From: Apiotrichum sp. Y4204
Lineage: Eukaryota; Basidiomycota; Tremellomycetes; Trichosporonales; Trichosporonaceae
DNA: 64,000 bases
Reading direction: 5' to 3'
Assembly (NCBI GenBank): GCA_025531455.1
Contig: JAMYHL010000021.1
Location: 372,001 to 436,000, forward strand
The notes below the pieces were generated by a model that saw only the letters and a program-made list of their open reading frames with translations, had not been told where the DNA came from and searched no databases. Both the position numbers and the translations under genes were made by a program. Positions within the stretch are counted from its first letter, which is position 1. Each line of letters begins with the position of its first letter. Below, piece after piece: positions 11,319 to 23,700 of this stretch.

Positions 11319-13777
11319 ATGGTATCAACACGGCCATCGCCAGCACCGCCAGGCGGACGCATACCGTACCCCACAGCAGATACGCTCGCACCCGGCGACG
11401 CAGGGGTTCCCCCATCCGCAGCGGCGCGACTTGACGTTCGGCGAGGATCGACTCCCGCCGAGTCGACCTCTCCCACCCGCGAATCCGGACTGCAGCGCCT
11501 ACGGAGCATGCGCGACCGTGTGCGTGATCGCAGCAGAGACGGAGCCTCGGGGCGCGAGCGCACGCCCGGACGCGAGCGTGCTGGATCCGTCGCCGTCGCC
11601 ATGCTTGCCCAGAACCGTGAACAACAGCAACTGCGAGACAGGGACAAAGAAAGCAAGGATAGCAAGGAGAGCAAGGACAGCAAGGACAGTAAAGACAGTA
11701 AAGACAAGGACAAGCCGCACGATCTGTCGGACCGCGAGAAGAGCACGCAGGGTCTCAAGAACTGGTGGAAGAGCTTCTCGCAGAATCGCGAAACCACCCC
11801 TTCGCCGCCGCCGTACCAGCCGCCGTCGTTCCGTCGTCATGGGAACACCATCACGACCATGAACACGCGCAAGGTGTTTGGTGCCCCGCTGGAGCAGGTC
11901 CTCACTTATGCCGCGATGCAGATCTCCACCAGCGCCCCGGATGGATCTCTCTATGTCTGGGGGTGAGTTGAGTGTTGTTCGCTCCATGAGAAGCTGCTGA
12001 TCCGTTTCCAGAGAGGTGCCCATCATTGTTGGTCGCTGTGGGGCGTACCTCAAGAGCAAGGCCGACATTGAGGGGCTCTTCCGCATCTCCGGCTCGGCCA
12101 AACGCATGCGCGACCTTCAAGCCATTTTTGATGACGGCCCAACAGTATGTATTTGGAGACTGGCGCCTGGTCTCCTGGCTGACATGCAGTTCGGCGCCGA
12201 TATCGACTGGGCCACCTCGCCGTTCACACCCCACGATGTTGCCACCATGTTTCGTCGTTACCTCACCCATCTCCCCGAGCCGGTGATCCCATTGGCGTTT
12301 TACGACCAGGTAGGAAACCCTAAGCGCTTTCCATTGCTCACCCCCAGTTCCGCAGCGTACAGGCCAACGGCCAGCTCGACGCCGACATGAAGATTCGTGA
12401 ATACAAGCGGCTGATCCGCGCACTGCCCACAGCGCATCAGTCTCTGTTGCTGTACACGCTTGATCTGCTGGGCATCATCGACAAGCAGTCGGAAAAGAAC
12501 CTCATGCACGCCTGCAGTGAGTAGCACAGCAATTGTGCAATGTTTGGTCCACGGCGCCAAGATCCTAACACCAGATCTGGCCCTCATATTCCAGCCGTGC
12601 CTGCTGGGTCACCCCGGGCACGAGATGCGGCCCAATGAGAGCATGCTGTCGCGCGAGGTGGTCGAGTTTCTCATTACGCACCAGCACCAGTTCGTGCTGT
12701 GGATGGCTGTGGTAAGGATTTTGAGCTACGACATCTTCATCCGCTGACGTGCAGAAACTTTCGCGCCGCACACATCATGGCTCGCGCAAGGGGAGTGTGG
12801 GCGAGCCTTCACGCAAGGGAAGCAAAGGAAGTGAGGCTGGCACTCGTGGGCGAAACAAGACCTCCATGGCTGGGCCGAGCGGGATGGGCGGCGGTACGAG
12901 CGGCGAGGCCACGGCAGTGCCGGCGACTGGCGCACACGGGCAAGACAGAGGCGTCGAGGTGACAAAGCAGTTTGGAACTGGCGTCCGTCCCTCATTGGGA
13001 AGACTTGGTTCTGCAGATTCGTCGGCGTCATACGTTACGGCTCTTGCAGAGCAGCCTGCACCAGCCGTGTCCATTCCCTCCGCTGTCCCCGAGAGCGAAA
13101 CACCACCCCTGGCATCGCCGACTACGGCCACCACTGCCTTGACAGAGCTTTTGTCAACTCCAGCCCAGGCTGGCCAGACTCCACGCGTATCATCAGCAAG
13201 TCCGACCACGGACACGTCTGGCGATCGGCCCAAGCCTGTCCGCGCGGACACAGACTACATTCTGCCGTCAGACTCGGACGATGAGGCTCCCCCTGGCGGA
13301 TACTTTATCGTCGAGGCCAAGCCACGCACAGCCTCTCCGTCCGTACCGTCACCCAAACGGTCGCATGCCCCGAGCGCATATAAAATGTTCAATGTGCAGG
13401 AGCTCATCCCGCCCAAGCCACCAAAGGTCGTGCACCCGCCGACGACCAGCCCGCCGCCACCGACCACCGTTCCGGCCATAGACGTCATGGACCCGTCAGA
13501 CTCTGACGACGACGCCCCGGCCGGCGGCTATCTCGTGGTGGAGAACCCGCGGCCGTCGTCTGCCCGCCCTGCAAGCTCGTCCCCTGGCCCGGCGCTCTCG
13601 CCGACCAGCCTCTCGCGTGCGCAGACGGCGCGCTCCGCACTGCGCTCCGCCGATGACCGCACCAATTCCCCCAAGTCTGGCGAGGGCGCGACAGACCTGC
13701 GCCGCCGCCAGACCCTGCCCACGAAGCGCGTCAGCGACTTTAGGGCCCGGATGCGGCGCGTCGTGCGTGAGGCGTAG
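11319..13777 (+). CDS. SAC7/Rga-like Rho GTPase-activating protein
   Basis: This protein is predicted to switch off a Rho-type GTPase in cell wall and polarity control. Exon 1 (11319-11962) encodes a disordered N terminus with a KDSKDSK repeat, then KVFGAPLEQVLTYAAMQIST, the lead-in of Sac7-type RhoGAP domains. Exon 2 onward gives VPIIVGRCGAYLKSKADIEG and GLFRISGSAKRM, where the Arg (about residue 238) is the catalytic arginine finger. Then come PEPVIPLAFYDQ and the Asn-containing MHACNLALIFQPCLLG helix. The roughly 340-residue tail is disordered and holds two copies of a short acidic-hydrophobic motif (PSDSDD-x-AP-x-GGY) at about 13264-13316 and 13493-13543. It ends at the TAG at 13775-13777. 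Introns are short; the one before VPIIVG ends in TTTCCAG. The BOI scaffold at 24-28 kb works in the same pathway in yeast. Confidence 0.88.
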
Positions 13778-14476
13778 ACATGACCTGAGAGGTCATCGTC
13801 TTATGAATGTGTGTGGTCACACGCCGGGCGGTACAGAATGACCACCAGGCATTGACCATTATAGAAGGTCGCTTTTATTCTTAGTTTTGGGACATTGGCC
13901 GCACGAATCGCGGTCTCCACCTTTATCCTTATCCCCCACCATCCCACCCCCTTTCAGATTCAGATTGGCCGACTGCTACGCTCGAGGTAACCCCTGTCAC
14001 CCGCCCACTGCTGGCTTGTTTGTGCTCGTTATTATTACTGTTGCATGATGACACTGGATGACTCTATGAAACGCGCTGTGGCCTGGGGCTTGGGGCCAGT
14101 GAGTGGTATGGAGGGGAGTCGGTGTCGATTATGTGTGAGGTTGCATATCCTTTTGCGATATTTGGCAGCCCCTGGTGTCATCTTGATCTTGCAGGTCGCA
14201 GGTCGCAGGTCGTTAATCGCGGGTCGCAGGTCACAGAGTGCATGCACAAGCCTCCATGTCTGACCTCTATGACTGACACCCCCTACAGTACAGGCTCGTA
14301 AGTGATAAAGCTGCAATATTGATCTATCGGACGAGCAAGTCACCTGGGGGCGCCATATCTACCGTTTCCGCGTCATCGCCGGATGTCACTGCCACGCCCC
14401 CAACGGTCCCTGGATACCTCCACTCCCAACCTCTCACCTCCTCACCATCCACGGCAACAACAAATATCACACAAAC
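13778..14476. other. Spacer between the RhoGAP gene and TVP23
   Basis: These 699 bp contain no supported gene. A short tandem array of GCAGGTC-like units lies at 14191-14233. The last 100 bp (CCTCAC-rich) are the probable TVP23 leader. Confidence 0.5.
14191..14233 (+). repeat. Short tandem array of a 7-bp GCAGGTC unit
   Basis: Three adjacent GCAGGTC copies are followed by a degenerate stretch and another copy. The array lies about 250 bp upstream of TVP23. Function is unknown. Confidence 0.7.
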
Positions 14477-15741
14477 ATGTCCTCCGCCCCCCTACTAAGC
14501 GGCACGATCGAGGCCGACGACGACATTGACGTCGGGTCCAGCACGCACGGCGTGCACGGGGCGCAGGCTGTGTCGGGGAACATTGGGGATACCCCGCAGT
14601 CTACGGCGAAAAAGCAGGCCAAGACGAAGCAGCGCGAGCCCGAGGTGCTCGTCCCTGGGACTACTGCGCGGGAGGCGGAGGAGGGGGGGATTGTGAGTTT
14701 TTGAACGGGGAGTGAGAAGGCGGGAAGAAGGCTATGAGGAGGGAGGGAGGATAGGAAGTGACGAGGGACTGGGAGGGCGGGAGTGGAGAATGATGGGCGA
14801 TGATGGCTATCCAACGGTGTCTTCCTCTCTCCTTACTTTCTGCTCTTCACACTCTATCCCCGCACTCCTCTCTCTGCTCTTTGAGCGCTGCTCCGGTTGC
14901 AGAGCTGCAGAGCCGCCTTGACACTCGCGATTAACGAATAACTCACCTCTCAGGCTGGGATCCTCCGCGCAAGCTCGCACCCCCTCGCCCTTTTCTGCCT
15001 ATACCTCTTCCGCTCCGCCGCGATAGCGGTATACGTGCTGTGCGGGCTATGTGAGTGATTGAGAGTATACAGAGCTGATGACAGTTACGGATAACTATGT
15101 TCTCTCTGTACGTCGTTTGACGCTCGGTCGGGCGCGCACGCGGCTTTCTGGATCTGATCATGGAGCCGCGATATCCCTCGCTCCGTTCTGACCCCAGATC
15201 ACGGTCGTCGTCGTGCTCCTCAGCCTCGACTTCTGGAACACGCGCAACGTTGCTGGCCGCACGCTCGTCGGCCTCCGGTACTGGAACGAGGTGGGCGAGG
15301 ACGGAGAGAGCGCATGGGTCTTTGAGTCGCGTGATGTGAGTGCAGCTGGAAGTTGCCTAGTTCAGCCGGAAACGCTCACACCAGCCATCGTGCCCCGCGA
15401 ACCCCATCGATGCAAAGTGGGTATTGTCATTTTCATAGCATGTCACCCGTCTAACTCTCAGGATGTTCTGGATAGCGCTGTACGCGTACCCGCTCGGCTG
15501 GCTCGCGCTCCTCATCGTCTCGATCTTCAAGTTTAACATCTCGTTCCTCCCGATTGTGTTCCTCGCGCTCGCGTTCAACCTCTCCAACGTCGTCGGCTTT
15601 ACGTATGCCGACCGCGACGCACAGCGCCGCTGGGCGTCGGGCGCCAGCTCCATGCTCGGCGGTCTGGGTGGGCTCACAGGCCTCGGCGGGCAGCTCATGG
15701 GCGGCATGGTGCGTAACTCGGTTGGGCGCCTGTTCCGCTAG
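14477..15741 (+). CDS. TVP23: Golgi membrane protein TVP23
   Basis: Six exons (14477-14692, 14954-15050, 15085-15107, 15198-15335, 15385-15416, 15462-15741) join in frame to 261 residues. Tvp23 is a small tetraspanning late-Golgi membrane protein linked to vesicle trafficking. After a polar N terminus come [52 protein letters not shown] (the family hallmark), then the [19 protein letters not shown] and [19 protein letters not shown] membrane helices. It ends in a Gly-rich tail and NSVGRLFR. The first intron is long (260 bp). One exon is only 23 bp, which automated gene finders may miss. Confidence 0.93.
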
Positions 15742-16525
15742 AGATGGAGATGAGATTGAGACGAGATGCATGCAATATAGACCAGAAACGCGGGGCTAGT
15801 AGGTCTGGGAGCGTTTCACCGGGCTCAATCGCAAGGCTAGGACGGTAGTGGCTAGGATTGGTCGACGTCGGATACCTCGTCGGTTATCAAGCTGTCACCT
15901 TCGCACCTTCATGGCACCTTTCTCTCGGTTGCCCAACCGCGTCCTACCTTCAACACACTCGCACAAGGGTCCTCCGCAATTCATATATGTCAGGGATGCT
16001 ATTCGGAGAACTATGCCGGAAGGCGACAACAAGAGCCATGAAGACCGGCGACTGATAGGACATACAGGCCGGAGACGCAGGGGCTCGAAGCACTCGCCCA
16101 CGCACGTGCACCCATTATCTCGAGATCTTGAGATATCTTCCCATCGTCCCTAGCTCTAGCTGTTACGCGTTTAACGCACGCCAAACCTTCTGACCTTCTA
16201 GGCTACTGACGTTTCACCCTTGCTCTGCGGTATAGAGCTGTAGAGATCAACTCGGCCCATGCGGTACATGTGATGGCATCGGTGTGCGCGTGGGCGCGTG
16301 TGGGGAAACCCCCGGGGGCCGTCCGCGCGTCCACCGACGCGGTTGGTGCCTTGTGCTTCTGTTGACACGTGCATGCGGACTTCTAGACTCCATGCTTCAT
16401 TCTTCTTGCGTTGTGGGACAATGGGAACAGGATTGAGGACTCTCGGCGGGCTTCCAGCCTGAGCCCGACGGAGGGTACATAAAGTGGCAGTGGGAGCCGT
16501 ATCTTCACCCCCAGCCTCATTTCCG
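15742..16525. other. Spacer between TVP23 and the secreted nuclease gene
   Basis: I saw no gene in these 784 bp. A TACATAAA stretch at 16476-16483, about 45 bp before the nuclease ATG, could be its TATA element. A single ACGCGT near 16164 is unremarkable. Confidence 0.45.
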
Positions 16526-18467
16526 ATGAAGCTCCTCCCGCTCCTCGCGCTCGCGCTCAGCGCAGCAGCCACAACCGTCTCGAAGATCAACGGCGCGGCA
16601 TACCTCTCCCCCTTGAAGGACAAGACGGTGTCCGACGTCCGCGGGGTAGTCACCGCGACGGGGCCGAACGGATTCTGGATCCGCGCCGAGACGCAGACAG
16701 AGGGCAACGACGCGCTCTACGTCTTCACAAAGGACCACGCCGCGGTAGGCGACTGCGTCAGCATCGCGGGCAAGGTGCTGGAGTATCGGTACGTCCTTTT
16801 TTCTTTGGTCTGTTCTCACGGCAGGTCCTCGAACGCATACCTCTATCTCACCGAGCTGGCGCCGACGAACATCACGGTCCTGAGCTCGGGCCACGCCGTG
16901 TCGCCGCGCGTAATTGGAGTCGACACACTCCCGCCCCCAACCGAGGAATACTCATCTCTCGACGGCGGGGACGTGTACGCGCTCCCGAACGGCGTGGCGC
17001 GCGTCTCGGCAAAAAACCCCATCCTCCAGCCGACAAAGTATGGCCTTGATTTCTGGGAGAGCCTCGTCGGTGAACTGGTCAGTATCCGGGCTCCGCGCGC
17101 GCTCGGGCGCGGGAACCGCTTCGGCGACACGTGGGTCGTCGGCGACTGGAAGGCCACGGGGGCGAACGCGCATGGCGGCCTGAGCATGACTTCAAATGGT
17201 GAGGATAGCAATGTTGTACACGGCTGAGGCAGATTCCAACCCCGAGGCCATCCTCGTCGGGTCGCCGCTTGACGGCTCGGCAAACCCCCCGGACTCGAAG
17301 ATGGGCGACGGCTTTGCGGATATCACCGGCGTCGTGACCTATGCGTTTGGCTTCTACCGCGTTCTCCCGCTTAGCGGGCTGCAGCGCGTGTCGAGTGCCG
17401 ACGCGGCGGCGGGGCCGACGACGCTCCGCAGCGCAGGGCGCTGCAAGGGCGTGACGGTCGGCAGCTACAATGTGGAGAACCTCGAGCCGAATTCCGCGCA
17501 CCTCCCCCGCGTCGCGGCGCACATTGCCGACTTCCTCCTCTCCCCAGACATCATGTTTATCCAGGAGGTGCAGGACGACAGTGGACCCGCAAACGACGGG
17601 ACGGTCGCTGCGAATGCCACGCTGAACAACCTCGTCAAGGCGATCGCGGCGGCAGGCGGTGCACAGTACGCGTGGACGGAGATCGTGCCCGCGAACAACG
17701 AGGACGGCGGGCAGCCCGGAGGCAACATCCGCGTCGCGTACCTGTACAACCCTGCCGTGGTTGAGCTCGTCCCGGGACCAAGGGGTGGTCCTAATGACCC
17801 AAACGCGGTAGTCAAGGATGCCAAGGGCCTCCCCGCGCTCAAGTTCAACCCGGGACGGATCGCGCCGTCCAGCCCTGCGTGGGCGGAGACTCGCAAGCCC
17901 GTTGCCGCCATGTGGCGCGCGCGCGCGAGCAAGACGCCCTTCTTCACTGTCAACGTCCACTTTAGCTCCAAGGGCGGCTCGACGTCGCTGCATGGGGATG
18001 TGCGCCCGCCGACTAATGGCGCGGTCGAGAAGCGGACCCTCCAGGCGCAGGTCACGGCGGTGAGTTAATGTACTGAAACGTAAGCTGACAGGTAGGAGTT
18101 TATCAAGAGCATCCTCGACGTCAACAAGAACGCGGCGGTGATTGCCGCCGGCGACTTTAACGAGTTCAGCTTTGTCGGCCCCATGAAGACGTTCGCGGCC
18201 GTGTCCGGCCTGGTGGACCTCGACGCCGCGGTCGGCATCCCTCCCGTCGAGCGCTACTCGTACTCGTACGACATGAACGCGCAGGAGCTCGACCACTTTT
18301 TTGTCAGCCCCGCACTCGCCGCCGCCGCTGGGGATAAGGGCAAGGGCAAGGACCGCACCGACCGCACGACGTCGTTTGAGCACCTCCACCTCAGCACTTG
18401 GCAGGACGAGAAGGGCATGGTCAGCGACCACGACCCCGCCGTCGCCAAGTTTGATGTCTGCAAGTAG
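16526..18467 (+). CDS. Secreted endonuclease/exonuclease/phosphatase-fold protein (ExeM-like nuclease)
   Basis: This is a predicted extracellular metal-dependent phosphodiesterase, probably a DNase. Four exons give about 600 residues. The N terminus MKLLPLLALALSAAAT is a clear signal peptide. An OB-fold-like N-terminal domain follows (VSDVRGVVTATGPNGFWIRA, AVGDCVSIAGKVLEY), as in ExeM and related extracellular nucleases. The EEP domain motifs are GSYNVENLE, DIMFIQEVQDD (Mg-binding Glu), VHFSSKGGS (usually H-x-K), AAGDFNEFS and the catalytic MVSDHDPAVAKF near the C terminus. The second intron is 34 bp, and the third ends CTGACAGGTAG, where only the second AG keeps the frame. The substrate is inferred from fold only; a secreted sphingomyelinase-like role is less likely given the OB-type domain. 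It is convergent with the MFS gene. Confidence 0.85.
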
Positions 18468-18601
18468 GGGGCGTAAGTGGGGTTCGATGTGGTTAGTTTT
18501 CGTTGAGGAGAGAACGTTTGAGATCCAACTGTGGGGTGGTGAATACTGGTTTGAATGCAATGAGTGGGAATAAGCCTGGTGTCTCAAGACCAATGCAAAA
18601 T

Positions 18602-20103
18602 CTATAACCCTCTGCTCTTGTCCAACTTCTGCTCGACACGAAGCCAGACGACTCCAGCCGTCGCACCGGCCAACAGGCTCCCGACGAGTATACTCATGTG
18701 GAGGTATCCCGAGGGCATGGCGGCGTGCGCCGAACTGCGAATCATGGCGCCGGCACCAGGCGTGCCGACGAGGCTCCCCATCCCGCGGACCATGTAGAGC
18801 AGGCCGTTGACGGACGCAAAGTTCTGCTGGCCAAACACCTCGATGAGGGCGGCGGGGAAGAGGGAGACGTACGCGCTCGCAAACGCGCCGTACGTGATCG
18901 CGTACGTGATGAACAGCCCCTGCGCGGCGGGTGTGCTGGCCGCCACTGTCGACGGGAGCCAGAAGGAAAAGCTCGCAAGCGCCGAGATGGCGGTCGTCAC
19001 GAGGAGCATGTTTACACGGCCGACGCGGTCTGCGAGAATGCCGAGGAAGATCTTTCCGAGCGCATTGCACGCGTTGTTTACGGCAATAAACCCCGCGCCC
19101 TCCTTGGATGTGTACCCCAGAGTGCGGGCGTATGCCGAGAAGAAGAAGACCGGGGTGTAGTACGCTGCAGACTGGAGCATCGCGGCAATGAGCTGCGCGG
19201 TAAACTTTGAGCTTCGCGCGATGCGCCAGTTGACCAGCGGGATGTCCCAGAAGGAACGCCAGCGGCCACCAGGGCGACCCCGTCGCGCGGCGTTTTCCGC
19301 CTCGAGCCGCACTTTTGTGACTGGGTCCCAGTCGAGCACCAGCCCGCCGATGAAGATACACACGGTGGTGACTGCGCCTGCGATGCGGAGCGAGTTGCGG
19401 AATCCGACATGTTCGTTCAGCGCCTGCATGAACGGGGAGAAGACGAGGCCGCCGACGCCGGTCCCGCTGAGCATGATGCCCATCGCCAGGCCGCGGTGGC
19501 GCCCAAACCACGTCGGCGCAACAGTCACGGCTGGCATGTACGAACAGCACGTCGCGATGCCCATGAGCATGCCCTGCGTGAGGATGAACTGCCATAGGTG
19601 CTGGGAAAAGGACGCGAGGATCGACGCGGCGAGGTAGAGCACCGCGCCTGTGAAGATGACGGTGCGCGGAGAAAAGGCCTTTGTCCACCCGATCGTGAGC
19701 GGGCCACCGAGCATCATAAACGCCGCGGTCAGTGTCCCGATCAGGTCGATCGCCGCGGGCGTCGCACCCGTAAACGGCGTGTGTGGCTCCGCGGCCATGC
19801 TCTGGTACAGCTCCTGGTACACGCCAAACGAGAAGACGGCGCCGCATGTCGTGAACGTGATGAAGAATGTGGATGCGCAGATTGTGATCTTGCGGCTGGG
19901 GTCAGTGGGTACTGCAGAGCGGGGCCGTACAATTTCGTTGGTGGTGCAGGCGCGAGAATCGAGGTCTGTGACGACGCAGCTGACGGCGGGATGGTCGTCG
20001 CTGGACTGGGCCCGGGGCCGGTGACGCCCTCTGATATCGGAAGCGCCCCGAGCTCGACACCCTCAGAGCCCAGCGAGCTGCGCGAGGAATGTACAGCTGC
20101 CAT
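18602..20103 (-). CDS. MFS transporter of the monocarboxylate permease type
   Basis: Two exons (19931-20103, 18602-19895) separated by a 35-bp intron give 488 residues. The first exon is a polar N terminus. After the splice the text reads KITICASTFFITFTTCGAVF then SFGVYQELYQ, the TM1 region of fungal monocarboxylate porter-like proteins. Further helices include IDLIGTLTAAFMMLGGPLTI and GLAMGIMLSGTGVGGLVFSP, with the RHRGLAMGI loop between TM4 and TM5 and GILADRVGRVNMLL in the second half. It has the usual 12-helix length. The Pro-Asp-Gly-Gly motif that normally precedes TM1 is absent. The substrate cannot be deduced. A minus-strand TATA-like CACATAAATA (20171-20180) lies about 70 bp upstream, and a CGGTCCG array lies further upstream. 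Confidence 0.88.
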
Positions 20104-20706
20104 GGCGGAATGTGGTGAGTAACGAATAAGACAGGATATCCATGGTAGTCGTCTACTTGGTGATTGATGGTATTTATGTGGGGTTGAATGGCGGACCTCG
20201 GACATGGGCGAGTCATGAGGAGTTGATCGCCGAGAGCCGACTCGGAGCGGTCCGAACGGTCCGAGCGGTCCGGGGAGATGGCCCGGGGAGATGGCCACTG
20301 GCCGGTCCAGCGGTGTTTCAAAACGTGGCTATCATGTGTATTCTGCATGGCACCAAGGTGATGCAAGTCGCGTCAACTGGTGCACCAGTGCGGAGGGAAG
20401 ATGAAAGAGCAGGACGCGACCGAGGAAGTTGAAATGATACCTTGAATGCACATTTCAACGCCCAGAGGTCCAGACGAAACAACAACATCATCATCATCAA
20501 CGACGACGACCTCAACGACACCGACATTGATACCCCAAATAATCGCTTCGCTATCCCCTCACTCCGTGCCCCCTGCCATCAATTGCTCACACCTGCTCAC
20601 ACCAGCAATATTGCCACTTGTGAACCTCTGAGCATGCAGCGGTGGTGAGCTGCCTTAATCTCCACCTTTAAGCTCACACGCAGACCGAGTCCGCGCCCAG
20701 ACTACC
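20104..20706. promoter_or_regulatory. Divergent promoter region MFS transporter/ATRIP-like gene
   Basis: These 603 bp contain the transporter's TATA-like element (20171-20180, minus strand), the CGGTCCG array (20248-20272) and a 13-bp direct repeat, CCGGGGAGATGGC, at 20270-20297. The side nearer the ATRIP-like gene is C- and A-rich with CATCATCA repeats. Confidence 0.5.
20248..20272. promoter_or_regulatory. Threefold CGGTCCG array, candidate Zn2Cys6 operator
   Basis: CGGTCCG occurs at 20248-20254, 20257-20263 and 20266-20272, an exact 9-bp period. Each copy has CGG and CCG half-sites, the type bound by fungal binuclear zinc-cluster activators. It lies 145-170 bp upstream of the MFS transporter ATG, a suitable distance for an operator. 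That it controls the transporter is inference. Confidence 0.5.
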
Positions 20707-23700
20707 ATGTCACCGTCCGACCCGTACGACGATGACGACTTCTTCTCGGACCCCGCGGCGCTCGCCTCGCTCGCCGCGCTCGAGGAGCAGGCCATCGCCG
20801 CATCGCAGGTCCCGAAGAAGAAGACGCACCACACGCTCGCCCGCCCTTCGGCTGGACCGCGCGCGTCGGCGTCTTCCTCCGCCATCCCCCCGCGACCGCT
20901 CAACACGAACCCGCGCGTCAACCTGTGCGGAATGGGATGGGAGCCCGGTGGCAAGCACGCGTCGAAATTCGAGCCGCCGCTTTTGTCGAAACAGCCGCCC
21001 AGACTGCCCCCAGCACCGCAGGCCAAGGCCGAGCCGCTGTTCCTGCCCCGACCAAGCCCCGAAGAGCCGCCGTATGATGCCCTCGTTGATGAAGGCAGAG
21101 ATTGGTACCAGAACGGAGGGGAGAGTTTGCGCGGGCGGGCGAGCTCGGTTGAGGCACGCAACGTGCCCTTGCCAGGCTCGCAGGCGCGAAGAGAGGCGAT
21201 CGAGGCCGCGTGGAAGGGTAACGCTGCTGGGCGCGCTCCATTATCACGGACCACGTCGTCGACATCCACAGGCGGGATACCCAACCAGCCAGCGCTGGGC
21301 GTGGGCCGGAATCTGTCGCGGTCTATTTCCACAGGATCGCATAACCTTCCGCGGGGACCGGCATCGCGTATCAGCGCGCTTCCCCCCATTTCGTCGCAGA
21401 GCAGCGGAAGTCAACCTTCATCGCAGGGTGCGGCGGCGCGACGCGCAGTCTTCGAGCGGGACGAGCAGGTCAAGCTGCGCGAGGAGGAACGGCAGCGCGC
21501 CGAGGCCGAGATGCGCGCGCTGCGCGCGAGGGTGGCGGAGCTGGAGGCGACGGAAGGGACAGAAGATCGCGAGCCGCGGATAGCGGAACTGAAGCTGCAG
21601 CTTTACGCGGCAACTGGGCAGGTCGACACCGTGCGGCGAAATCAGAAGAATGTGGGTGCGGGATGATGGCCGATCGCTGACACCACTAGCTGGAGAGCAA
21701 ACTGAATGCCGAGATCAAGCGATTGAAAGAAGAGAACCAGGACATGGACAGGCGCATGAAGGAACGCGAGAACGAGATGCGGCAGCAGCTCGAGAGTGTC
21801 AAGACCCAGGCGGTGTTTAGTGTAGGTTGCATTCGCTCACCGCTACTGACCTGCCAGAATCACAACGCATTGGCATCGGCGTCCAAGGCCCGCCAGCAGA
21901 GCCAGTTCATGTCGTCTCAGCGCCAGGTCCAGGCTACTCCCGTGAAGATGACCTCGCCGCTGCGGAACAGAGGCAGCGCCACTCCGGCTCCCCTCGTGCA
22001 TTCTGTCAAAGGTAAAGGTGGGTACCCTTTCTCCGCACTTCACTGACCCAGCAGGCCGCATGGCGGCACCTCCTCCCCCGCGCTTTGAGGGCCTCTCAAA
22101 TGCGTTCAGCAAGGCACCGACTGTGGGCCGTTCGAAACGGCAGCGTACCGAGGCGCCGAGCCCGATGTCAACGCCGAAGAAACAAAGGACGGGATCGACG
22201 CCCAGCTCACCAGCCGTCATCTCGCCACTCGCCTCCCCTCACAGCCAGCGCAGCCAGCGCCAGAGTCAGCTTGCGGACGATATGGACATTGGCATGGACT
22301 GGCAGCCGGACTTCGGGTCGAATACCACAGAGGAGGGCATCGTGGAGCCGCCATCACGAAACCTTCGAGACGAGGTGGGTTCCCTGCCTGTCTTTGTGTC
22401 TAACCCACCAGCTTGCGCATCATATAATGACGCACCAAACACTTTCGTCTTACCTGAGGGATTACTTGCATACAGGCGAGGACAGTGGTGACAATGATCA
22501 GTGCACAGTTGTGCAGATATCTTACACCGGCATCCTATCTGATCCCGAAGGTCGCTCATGGCATGAACTTGGTCGGGCGTTGTTCAACATCTGTCTGAAT
22601 CCCATGTTGAGCTTTGATACAGCCAGCGGGAATGTGATGACCATCTTCACAGAACTCCTGGAGTACATCTGCCATTGGAACCCTGTGAAGTCGCGTGCAT
22701 GGGTGAGTAAGCGGCTGATTGCGATTCTGACGCTGCAGATCAAGGCATTCCTCAATGTCACGCGCTTGGCATCGTCTACTATCCTTCTCTTTCCGTACAT
22801 GGCATCTTCCGACCCGGAGGCTGTCGTGAACCTTACTAATAATATACGCACACTCTCCCGAACCGTATCCGAAGTCCTCGCCGAATTACACTCCCTCGAC
22901 GCCGAGGAGCTGCGGGACATCGAAGTCGTGATGGTGGACGCGATTGTCGAGCTCGGCGAAGCCCTGTGTCTTGCAGACATGAAGGATACTTGGTGAGCTA
23001 GATAAACCTCATCAAAAGCTGACATTCAGGGATGCGGACACGCTGTCGGCCACCCTCCTCAACTTCATGCAATCGGAGCAGCCGGCGGTCGTCGCTCGCG
23101 CGCTGGACCTCTTCGTGGTTGCTTCATGCTGTAAGCTATTCTCTCCGGGCCAAATGCTCATCACAGATCAACACAATCTGCACAGCGTCCTCGCGCCGAC
23201 GGACGGCTTCCCTGGCGACGTTCCCGTCATTGACCGGGTGGCGCGCTTCCTCGCCTTTGGACACGCCAAGTTTCCCCCGAAGCAGGTAGGCCACACTATA
23301 CAGGAACACAACTAAGACCAGTTCGCGCGTAGTTCACTTGGCGCACTGGGAGCATTATACATGCTCTCGAAGCACGACCCCGACGCCATTGTGCTGCTGA
23401 CCGCCCATTCCGTCCTTGTCCCGTCACTCCTCATGATGATCCACAGGGAGAGCACGCGTGTCTGGGGAATCTGCGCCCACAGCGCGGCCACGCATGGGTG
23501 AGTTGAGACATTCTGGCGCAACTGACCACCAGGCCCATCGAGCTGCTTCTCCCAGGCATGACGCTGCTGCACCACCTCGTCTTCCCCCTGCCGCTGAGCA
23601 AGACGCTCTCGGCGTCGCAGCCACGCGCAGACGTCGAAACCGGCCTGTTCGCGGGTCCAACGCCGCAGGGCGTCGACCTCCGCCAGCGCCTGCAGGAGAC

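Noticed and set aside
14042..14270. Box C-like ATGATGA suggesting a C/D snoRNA
   Set aside because: The nearest CTGA is over 200 nt away and no terminal stem is visible, so it does not fit a C/D snoRNA.
17079..19847. 922-codon minus-strand ORF antisense to the nuclease gene and crossing the MFS gene
   Set aside because: It overlaps two well-supported genes in another frame. Its composition (Arg/His/Ala-rich) is what GC-rich codon bias produces antisense. No family motif was seen.
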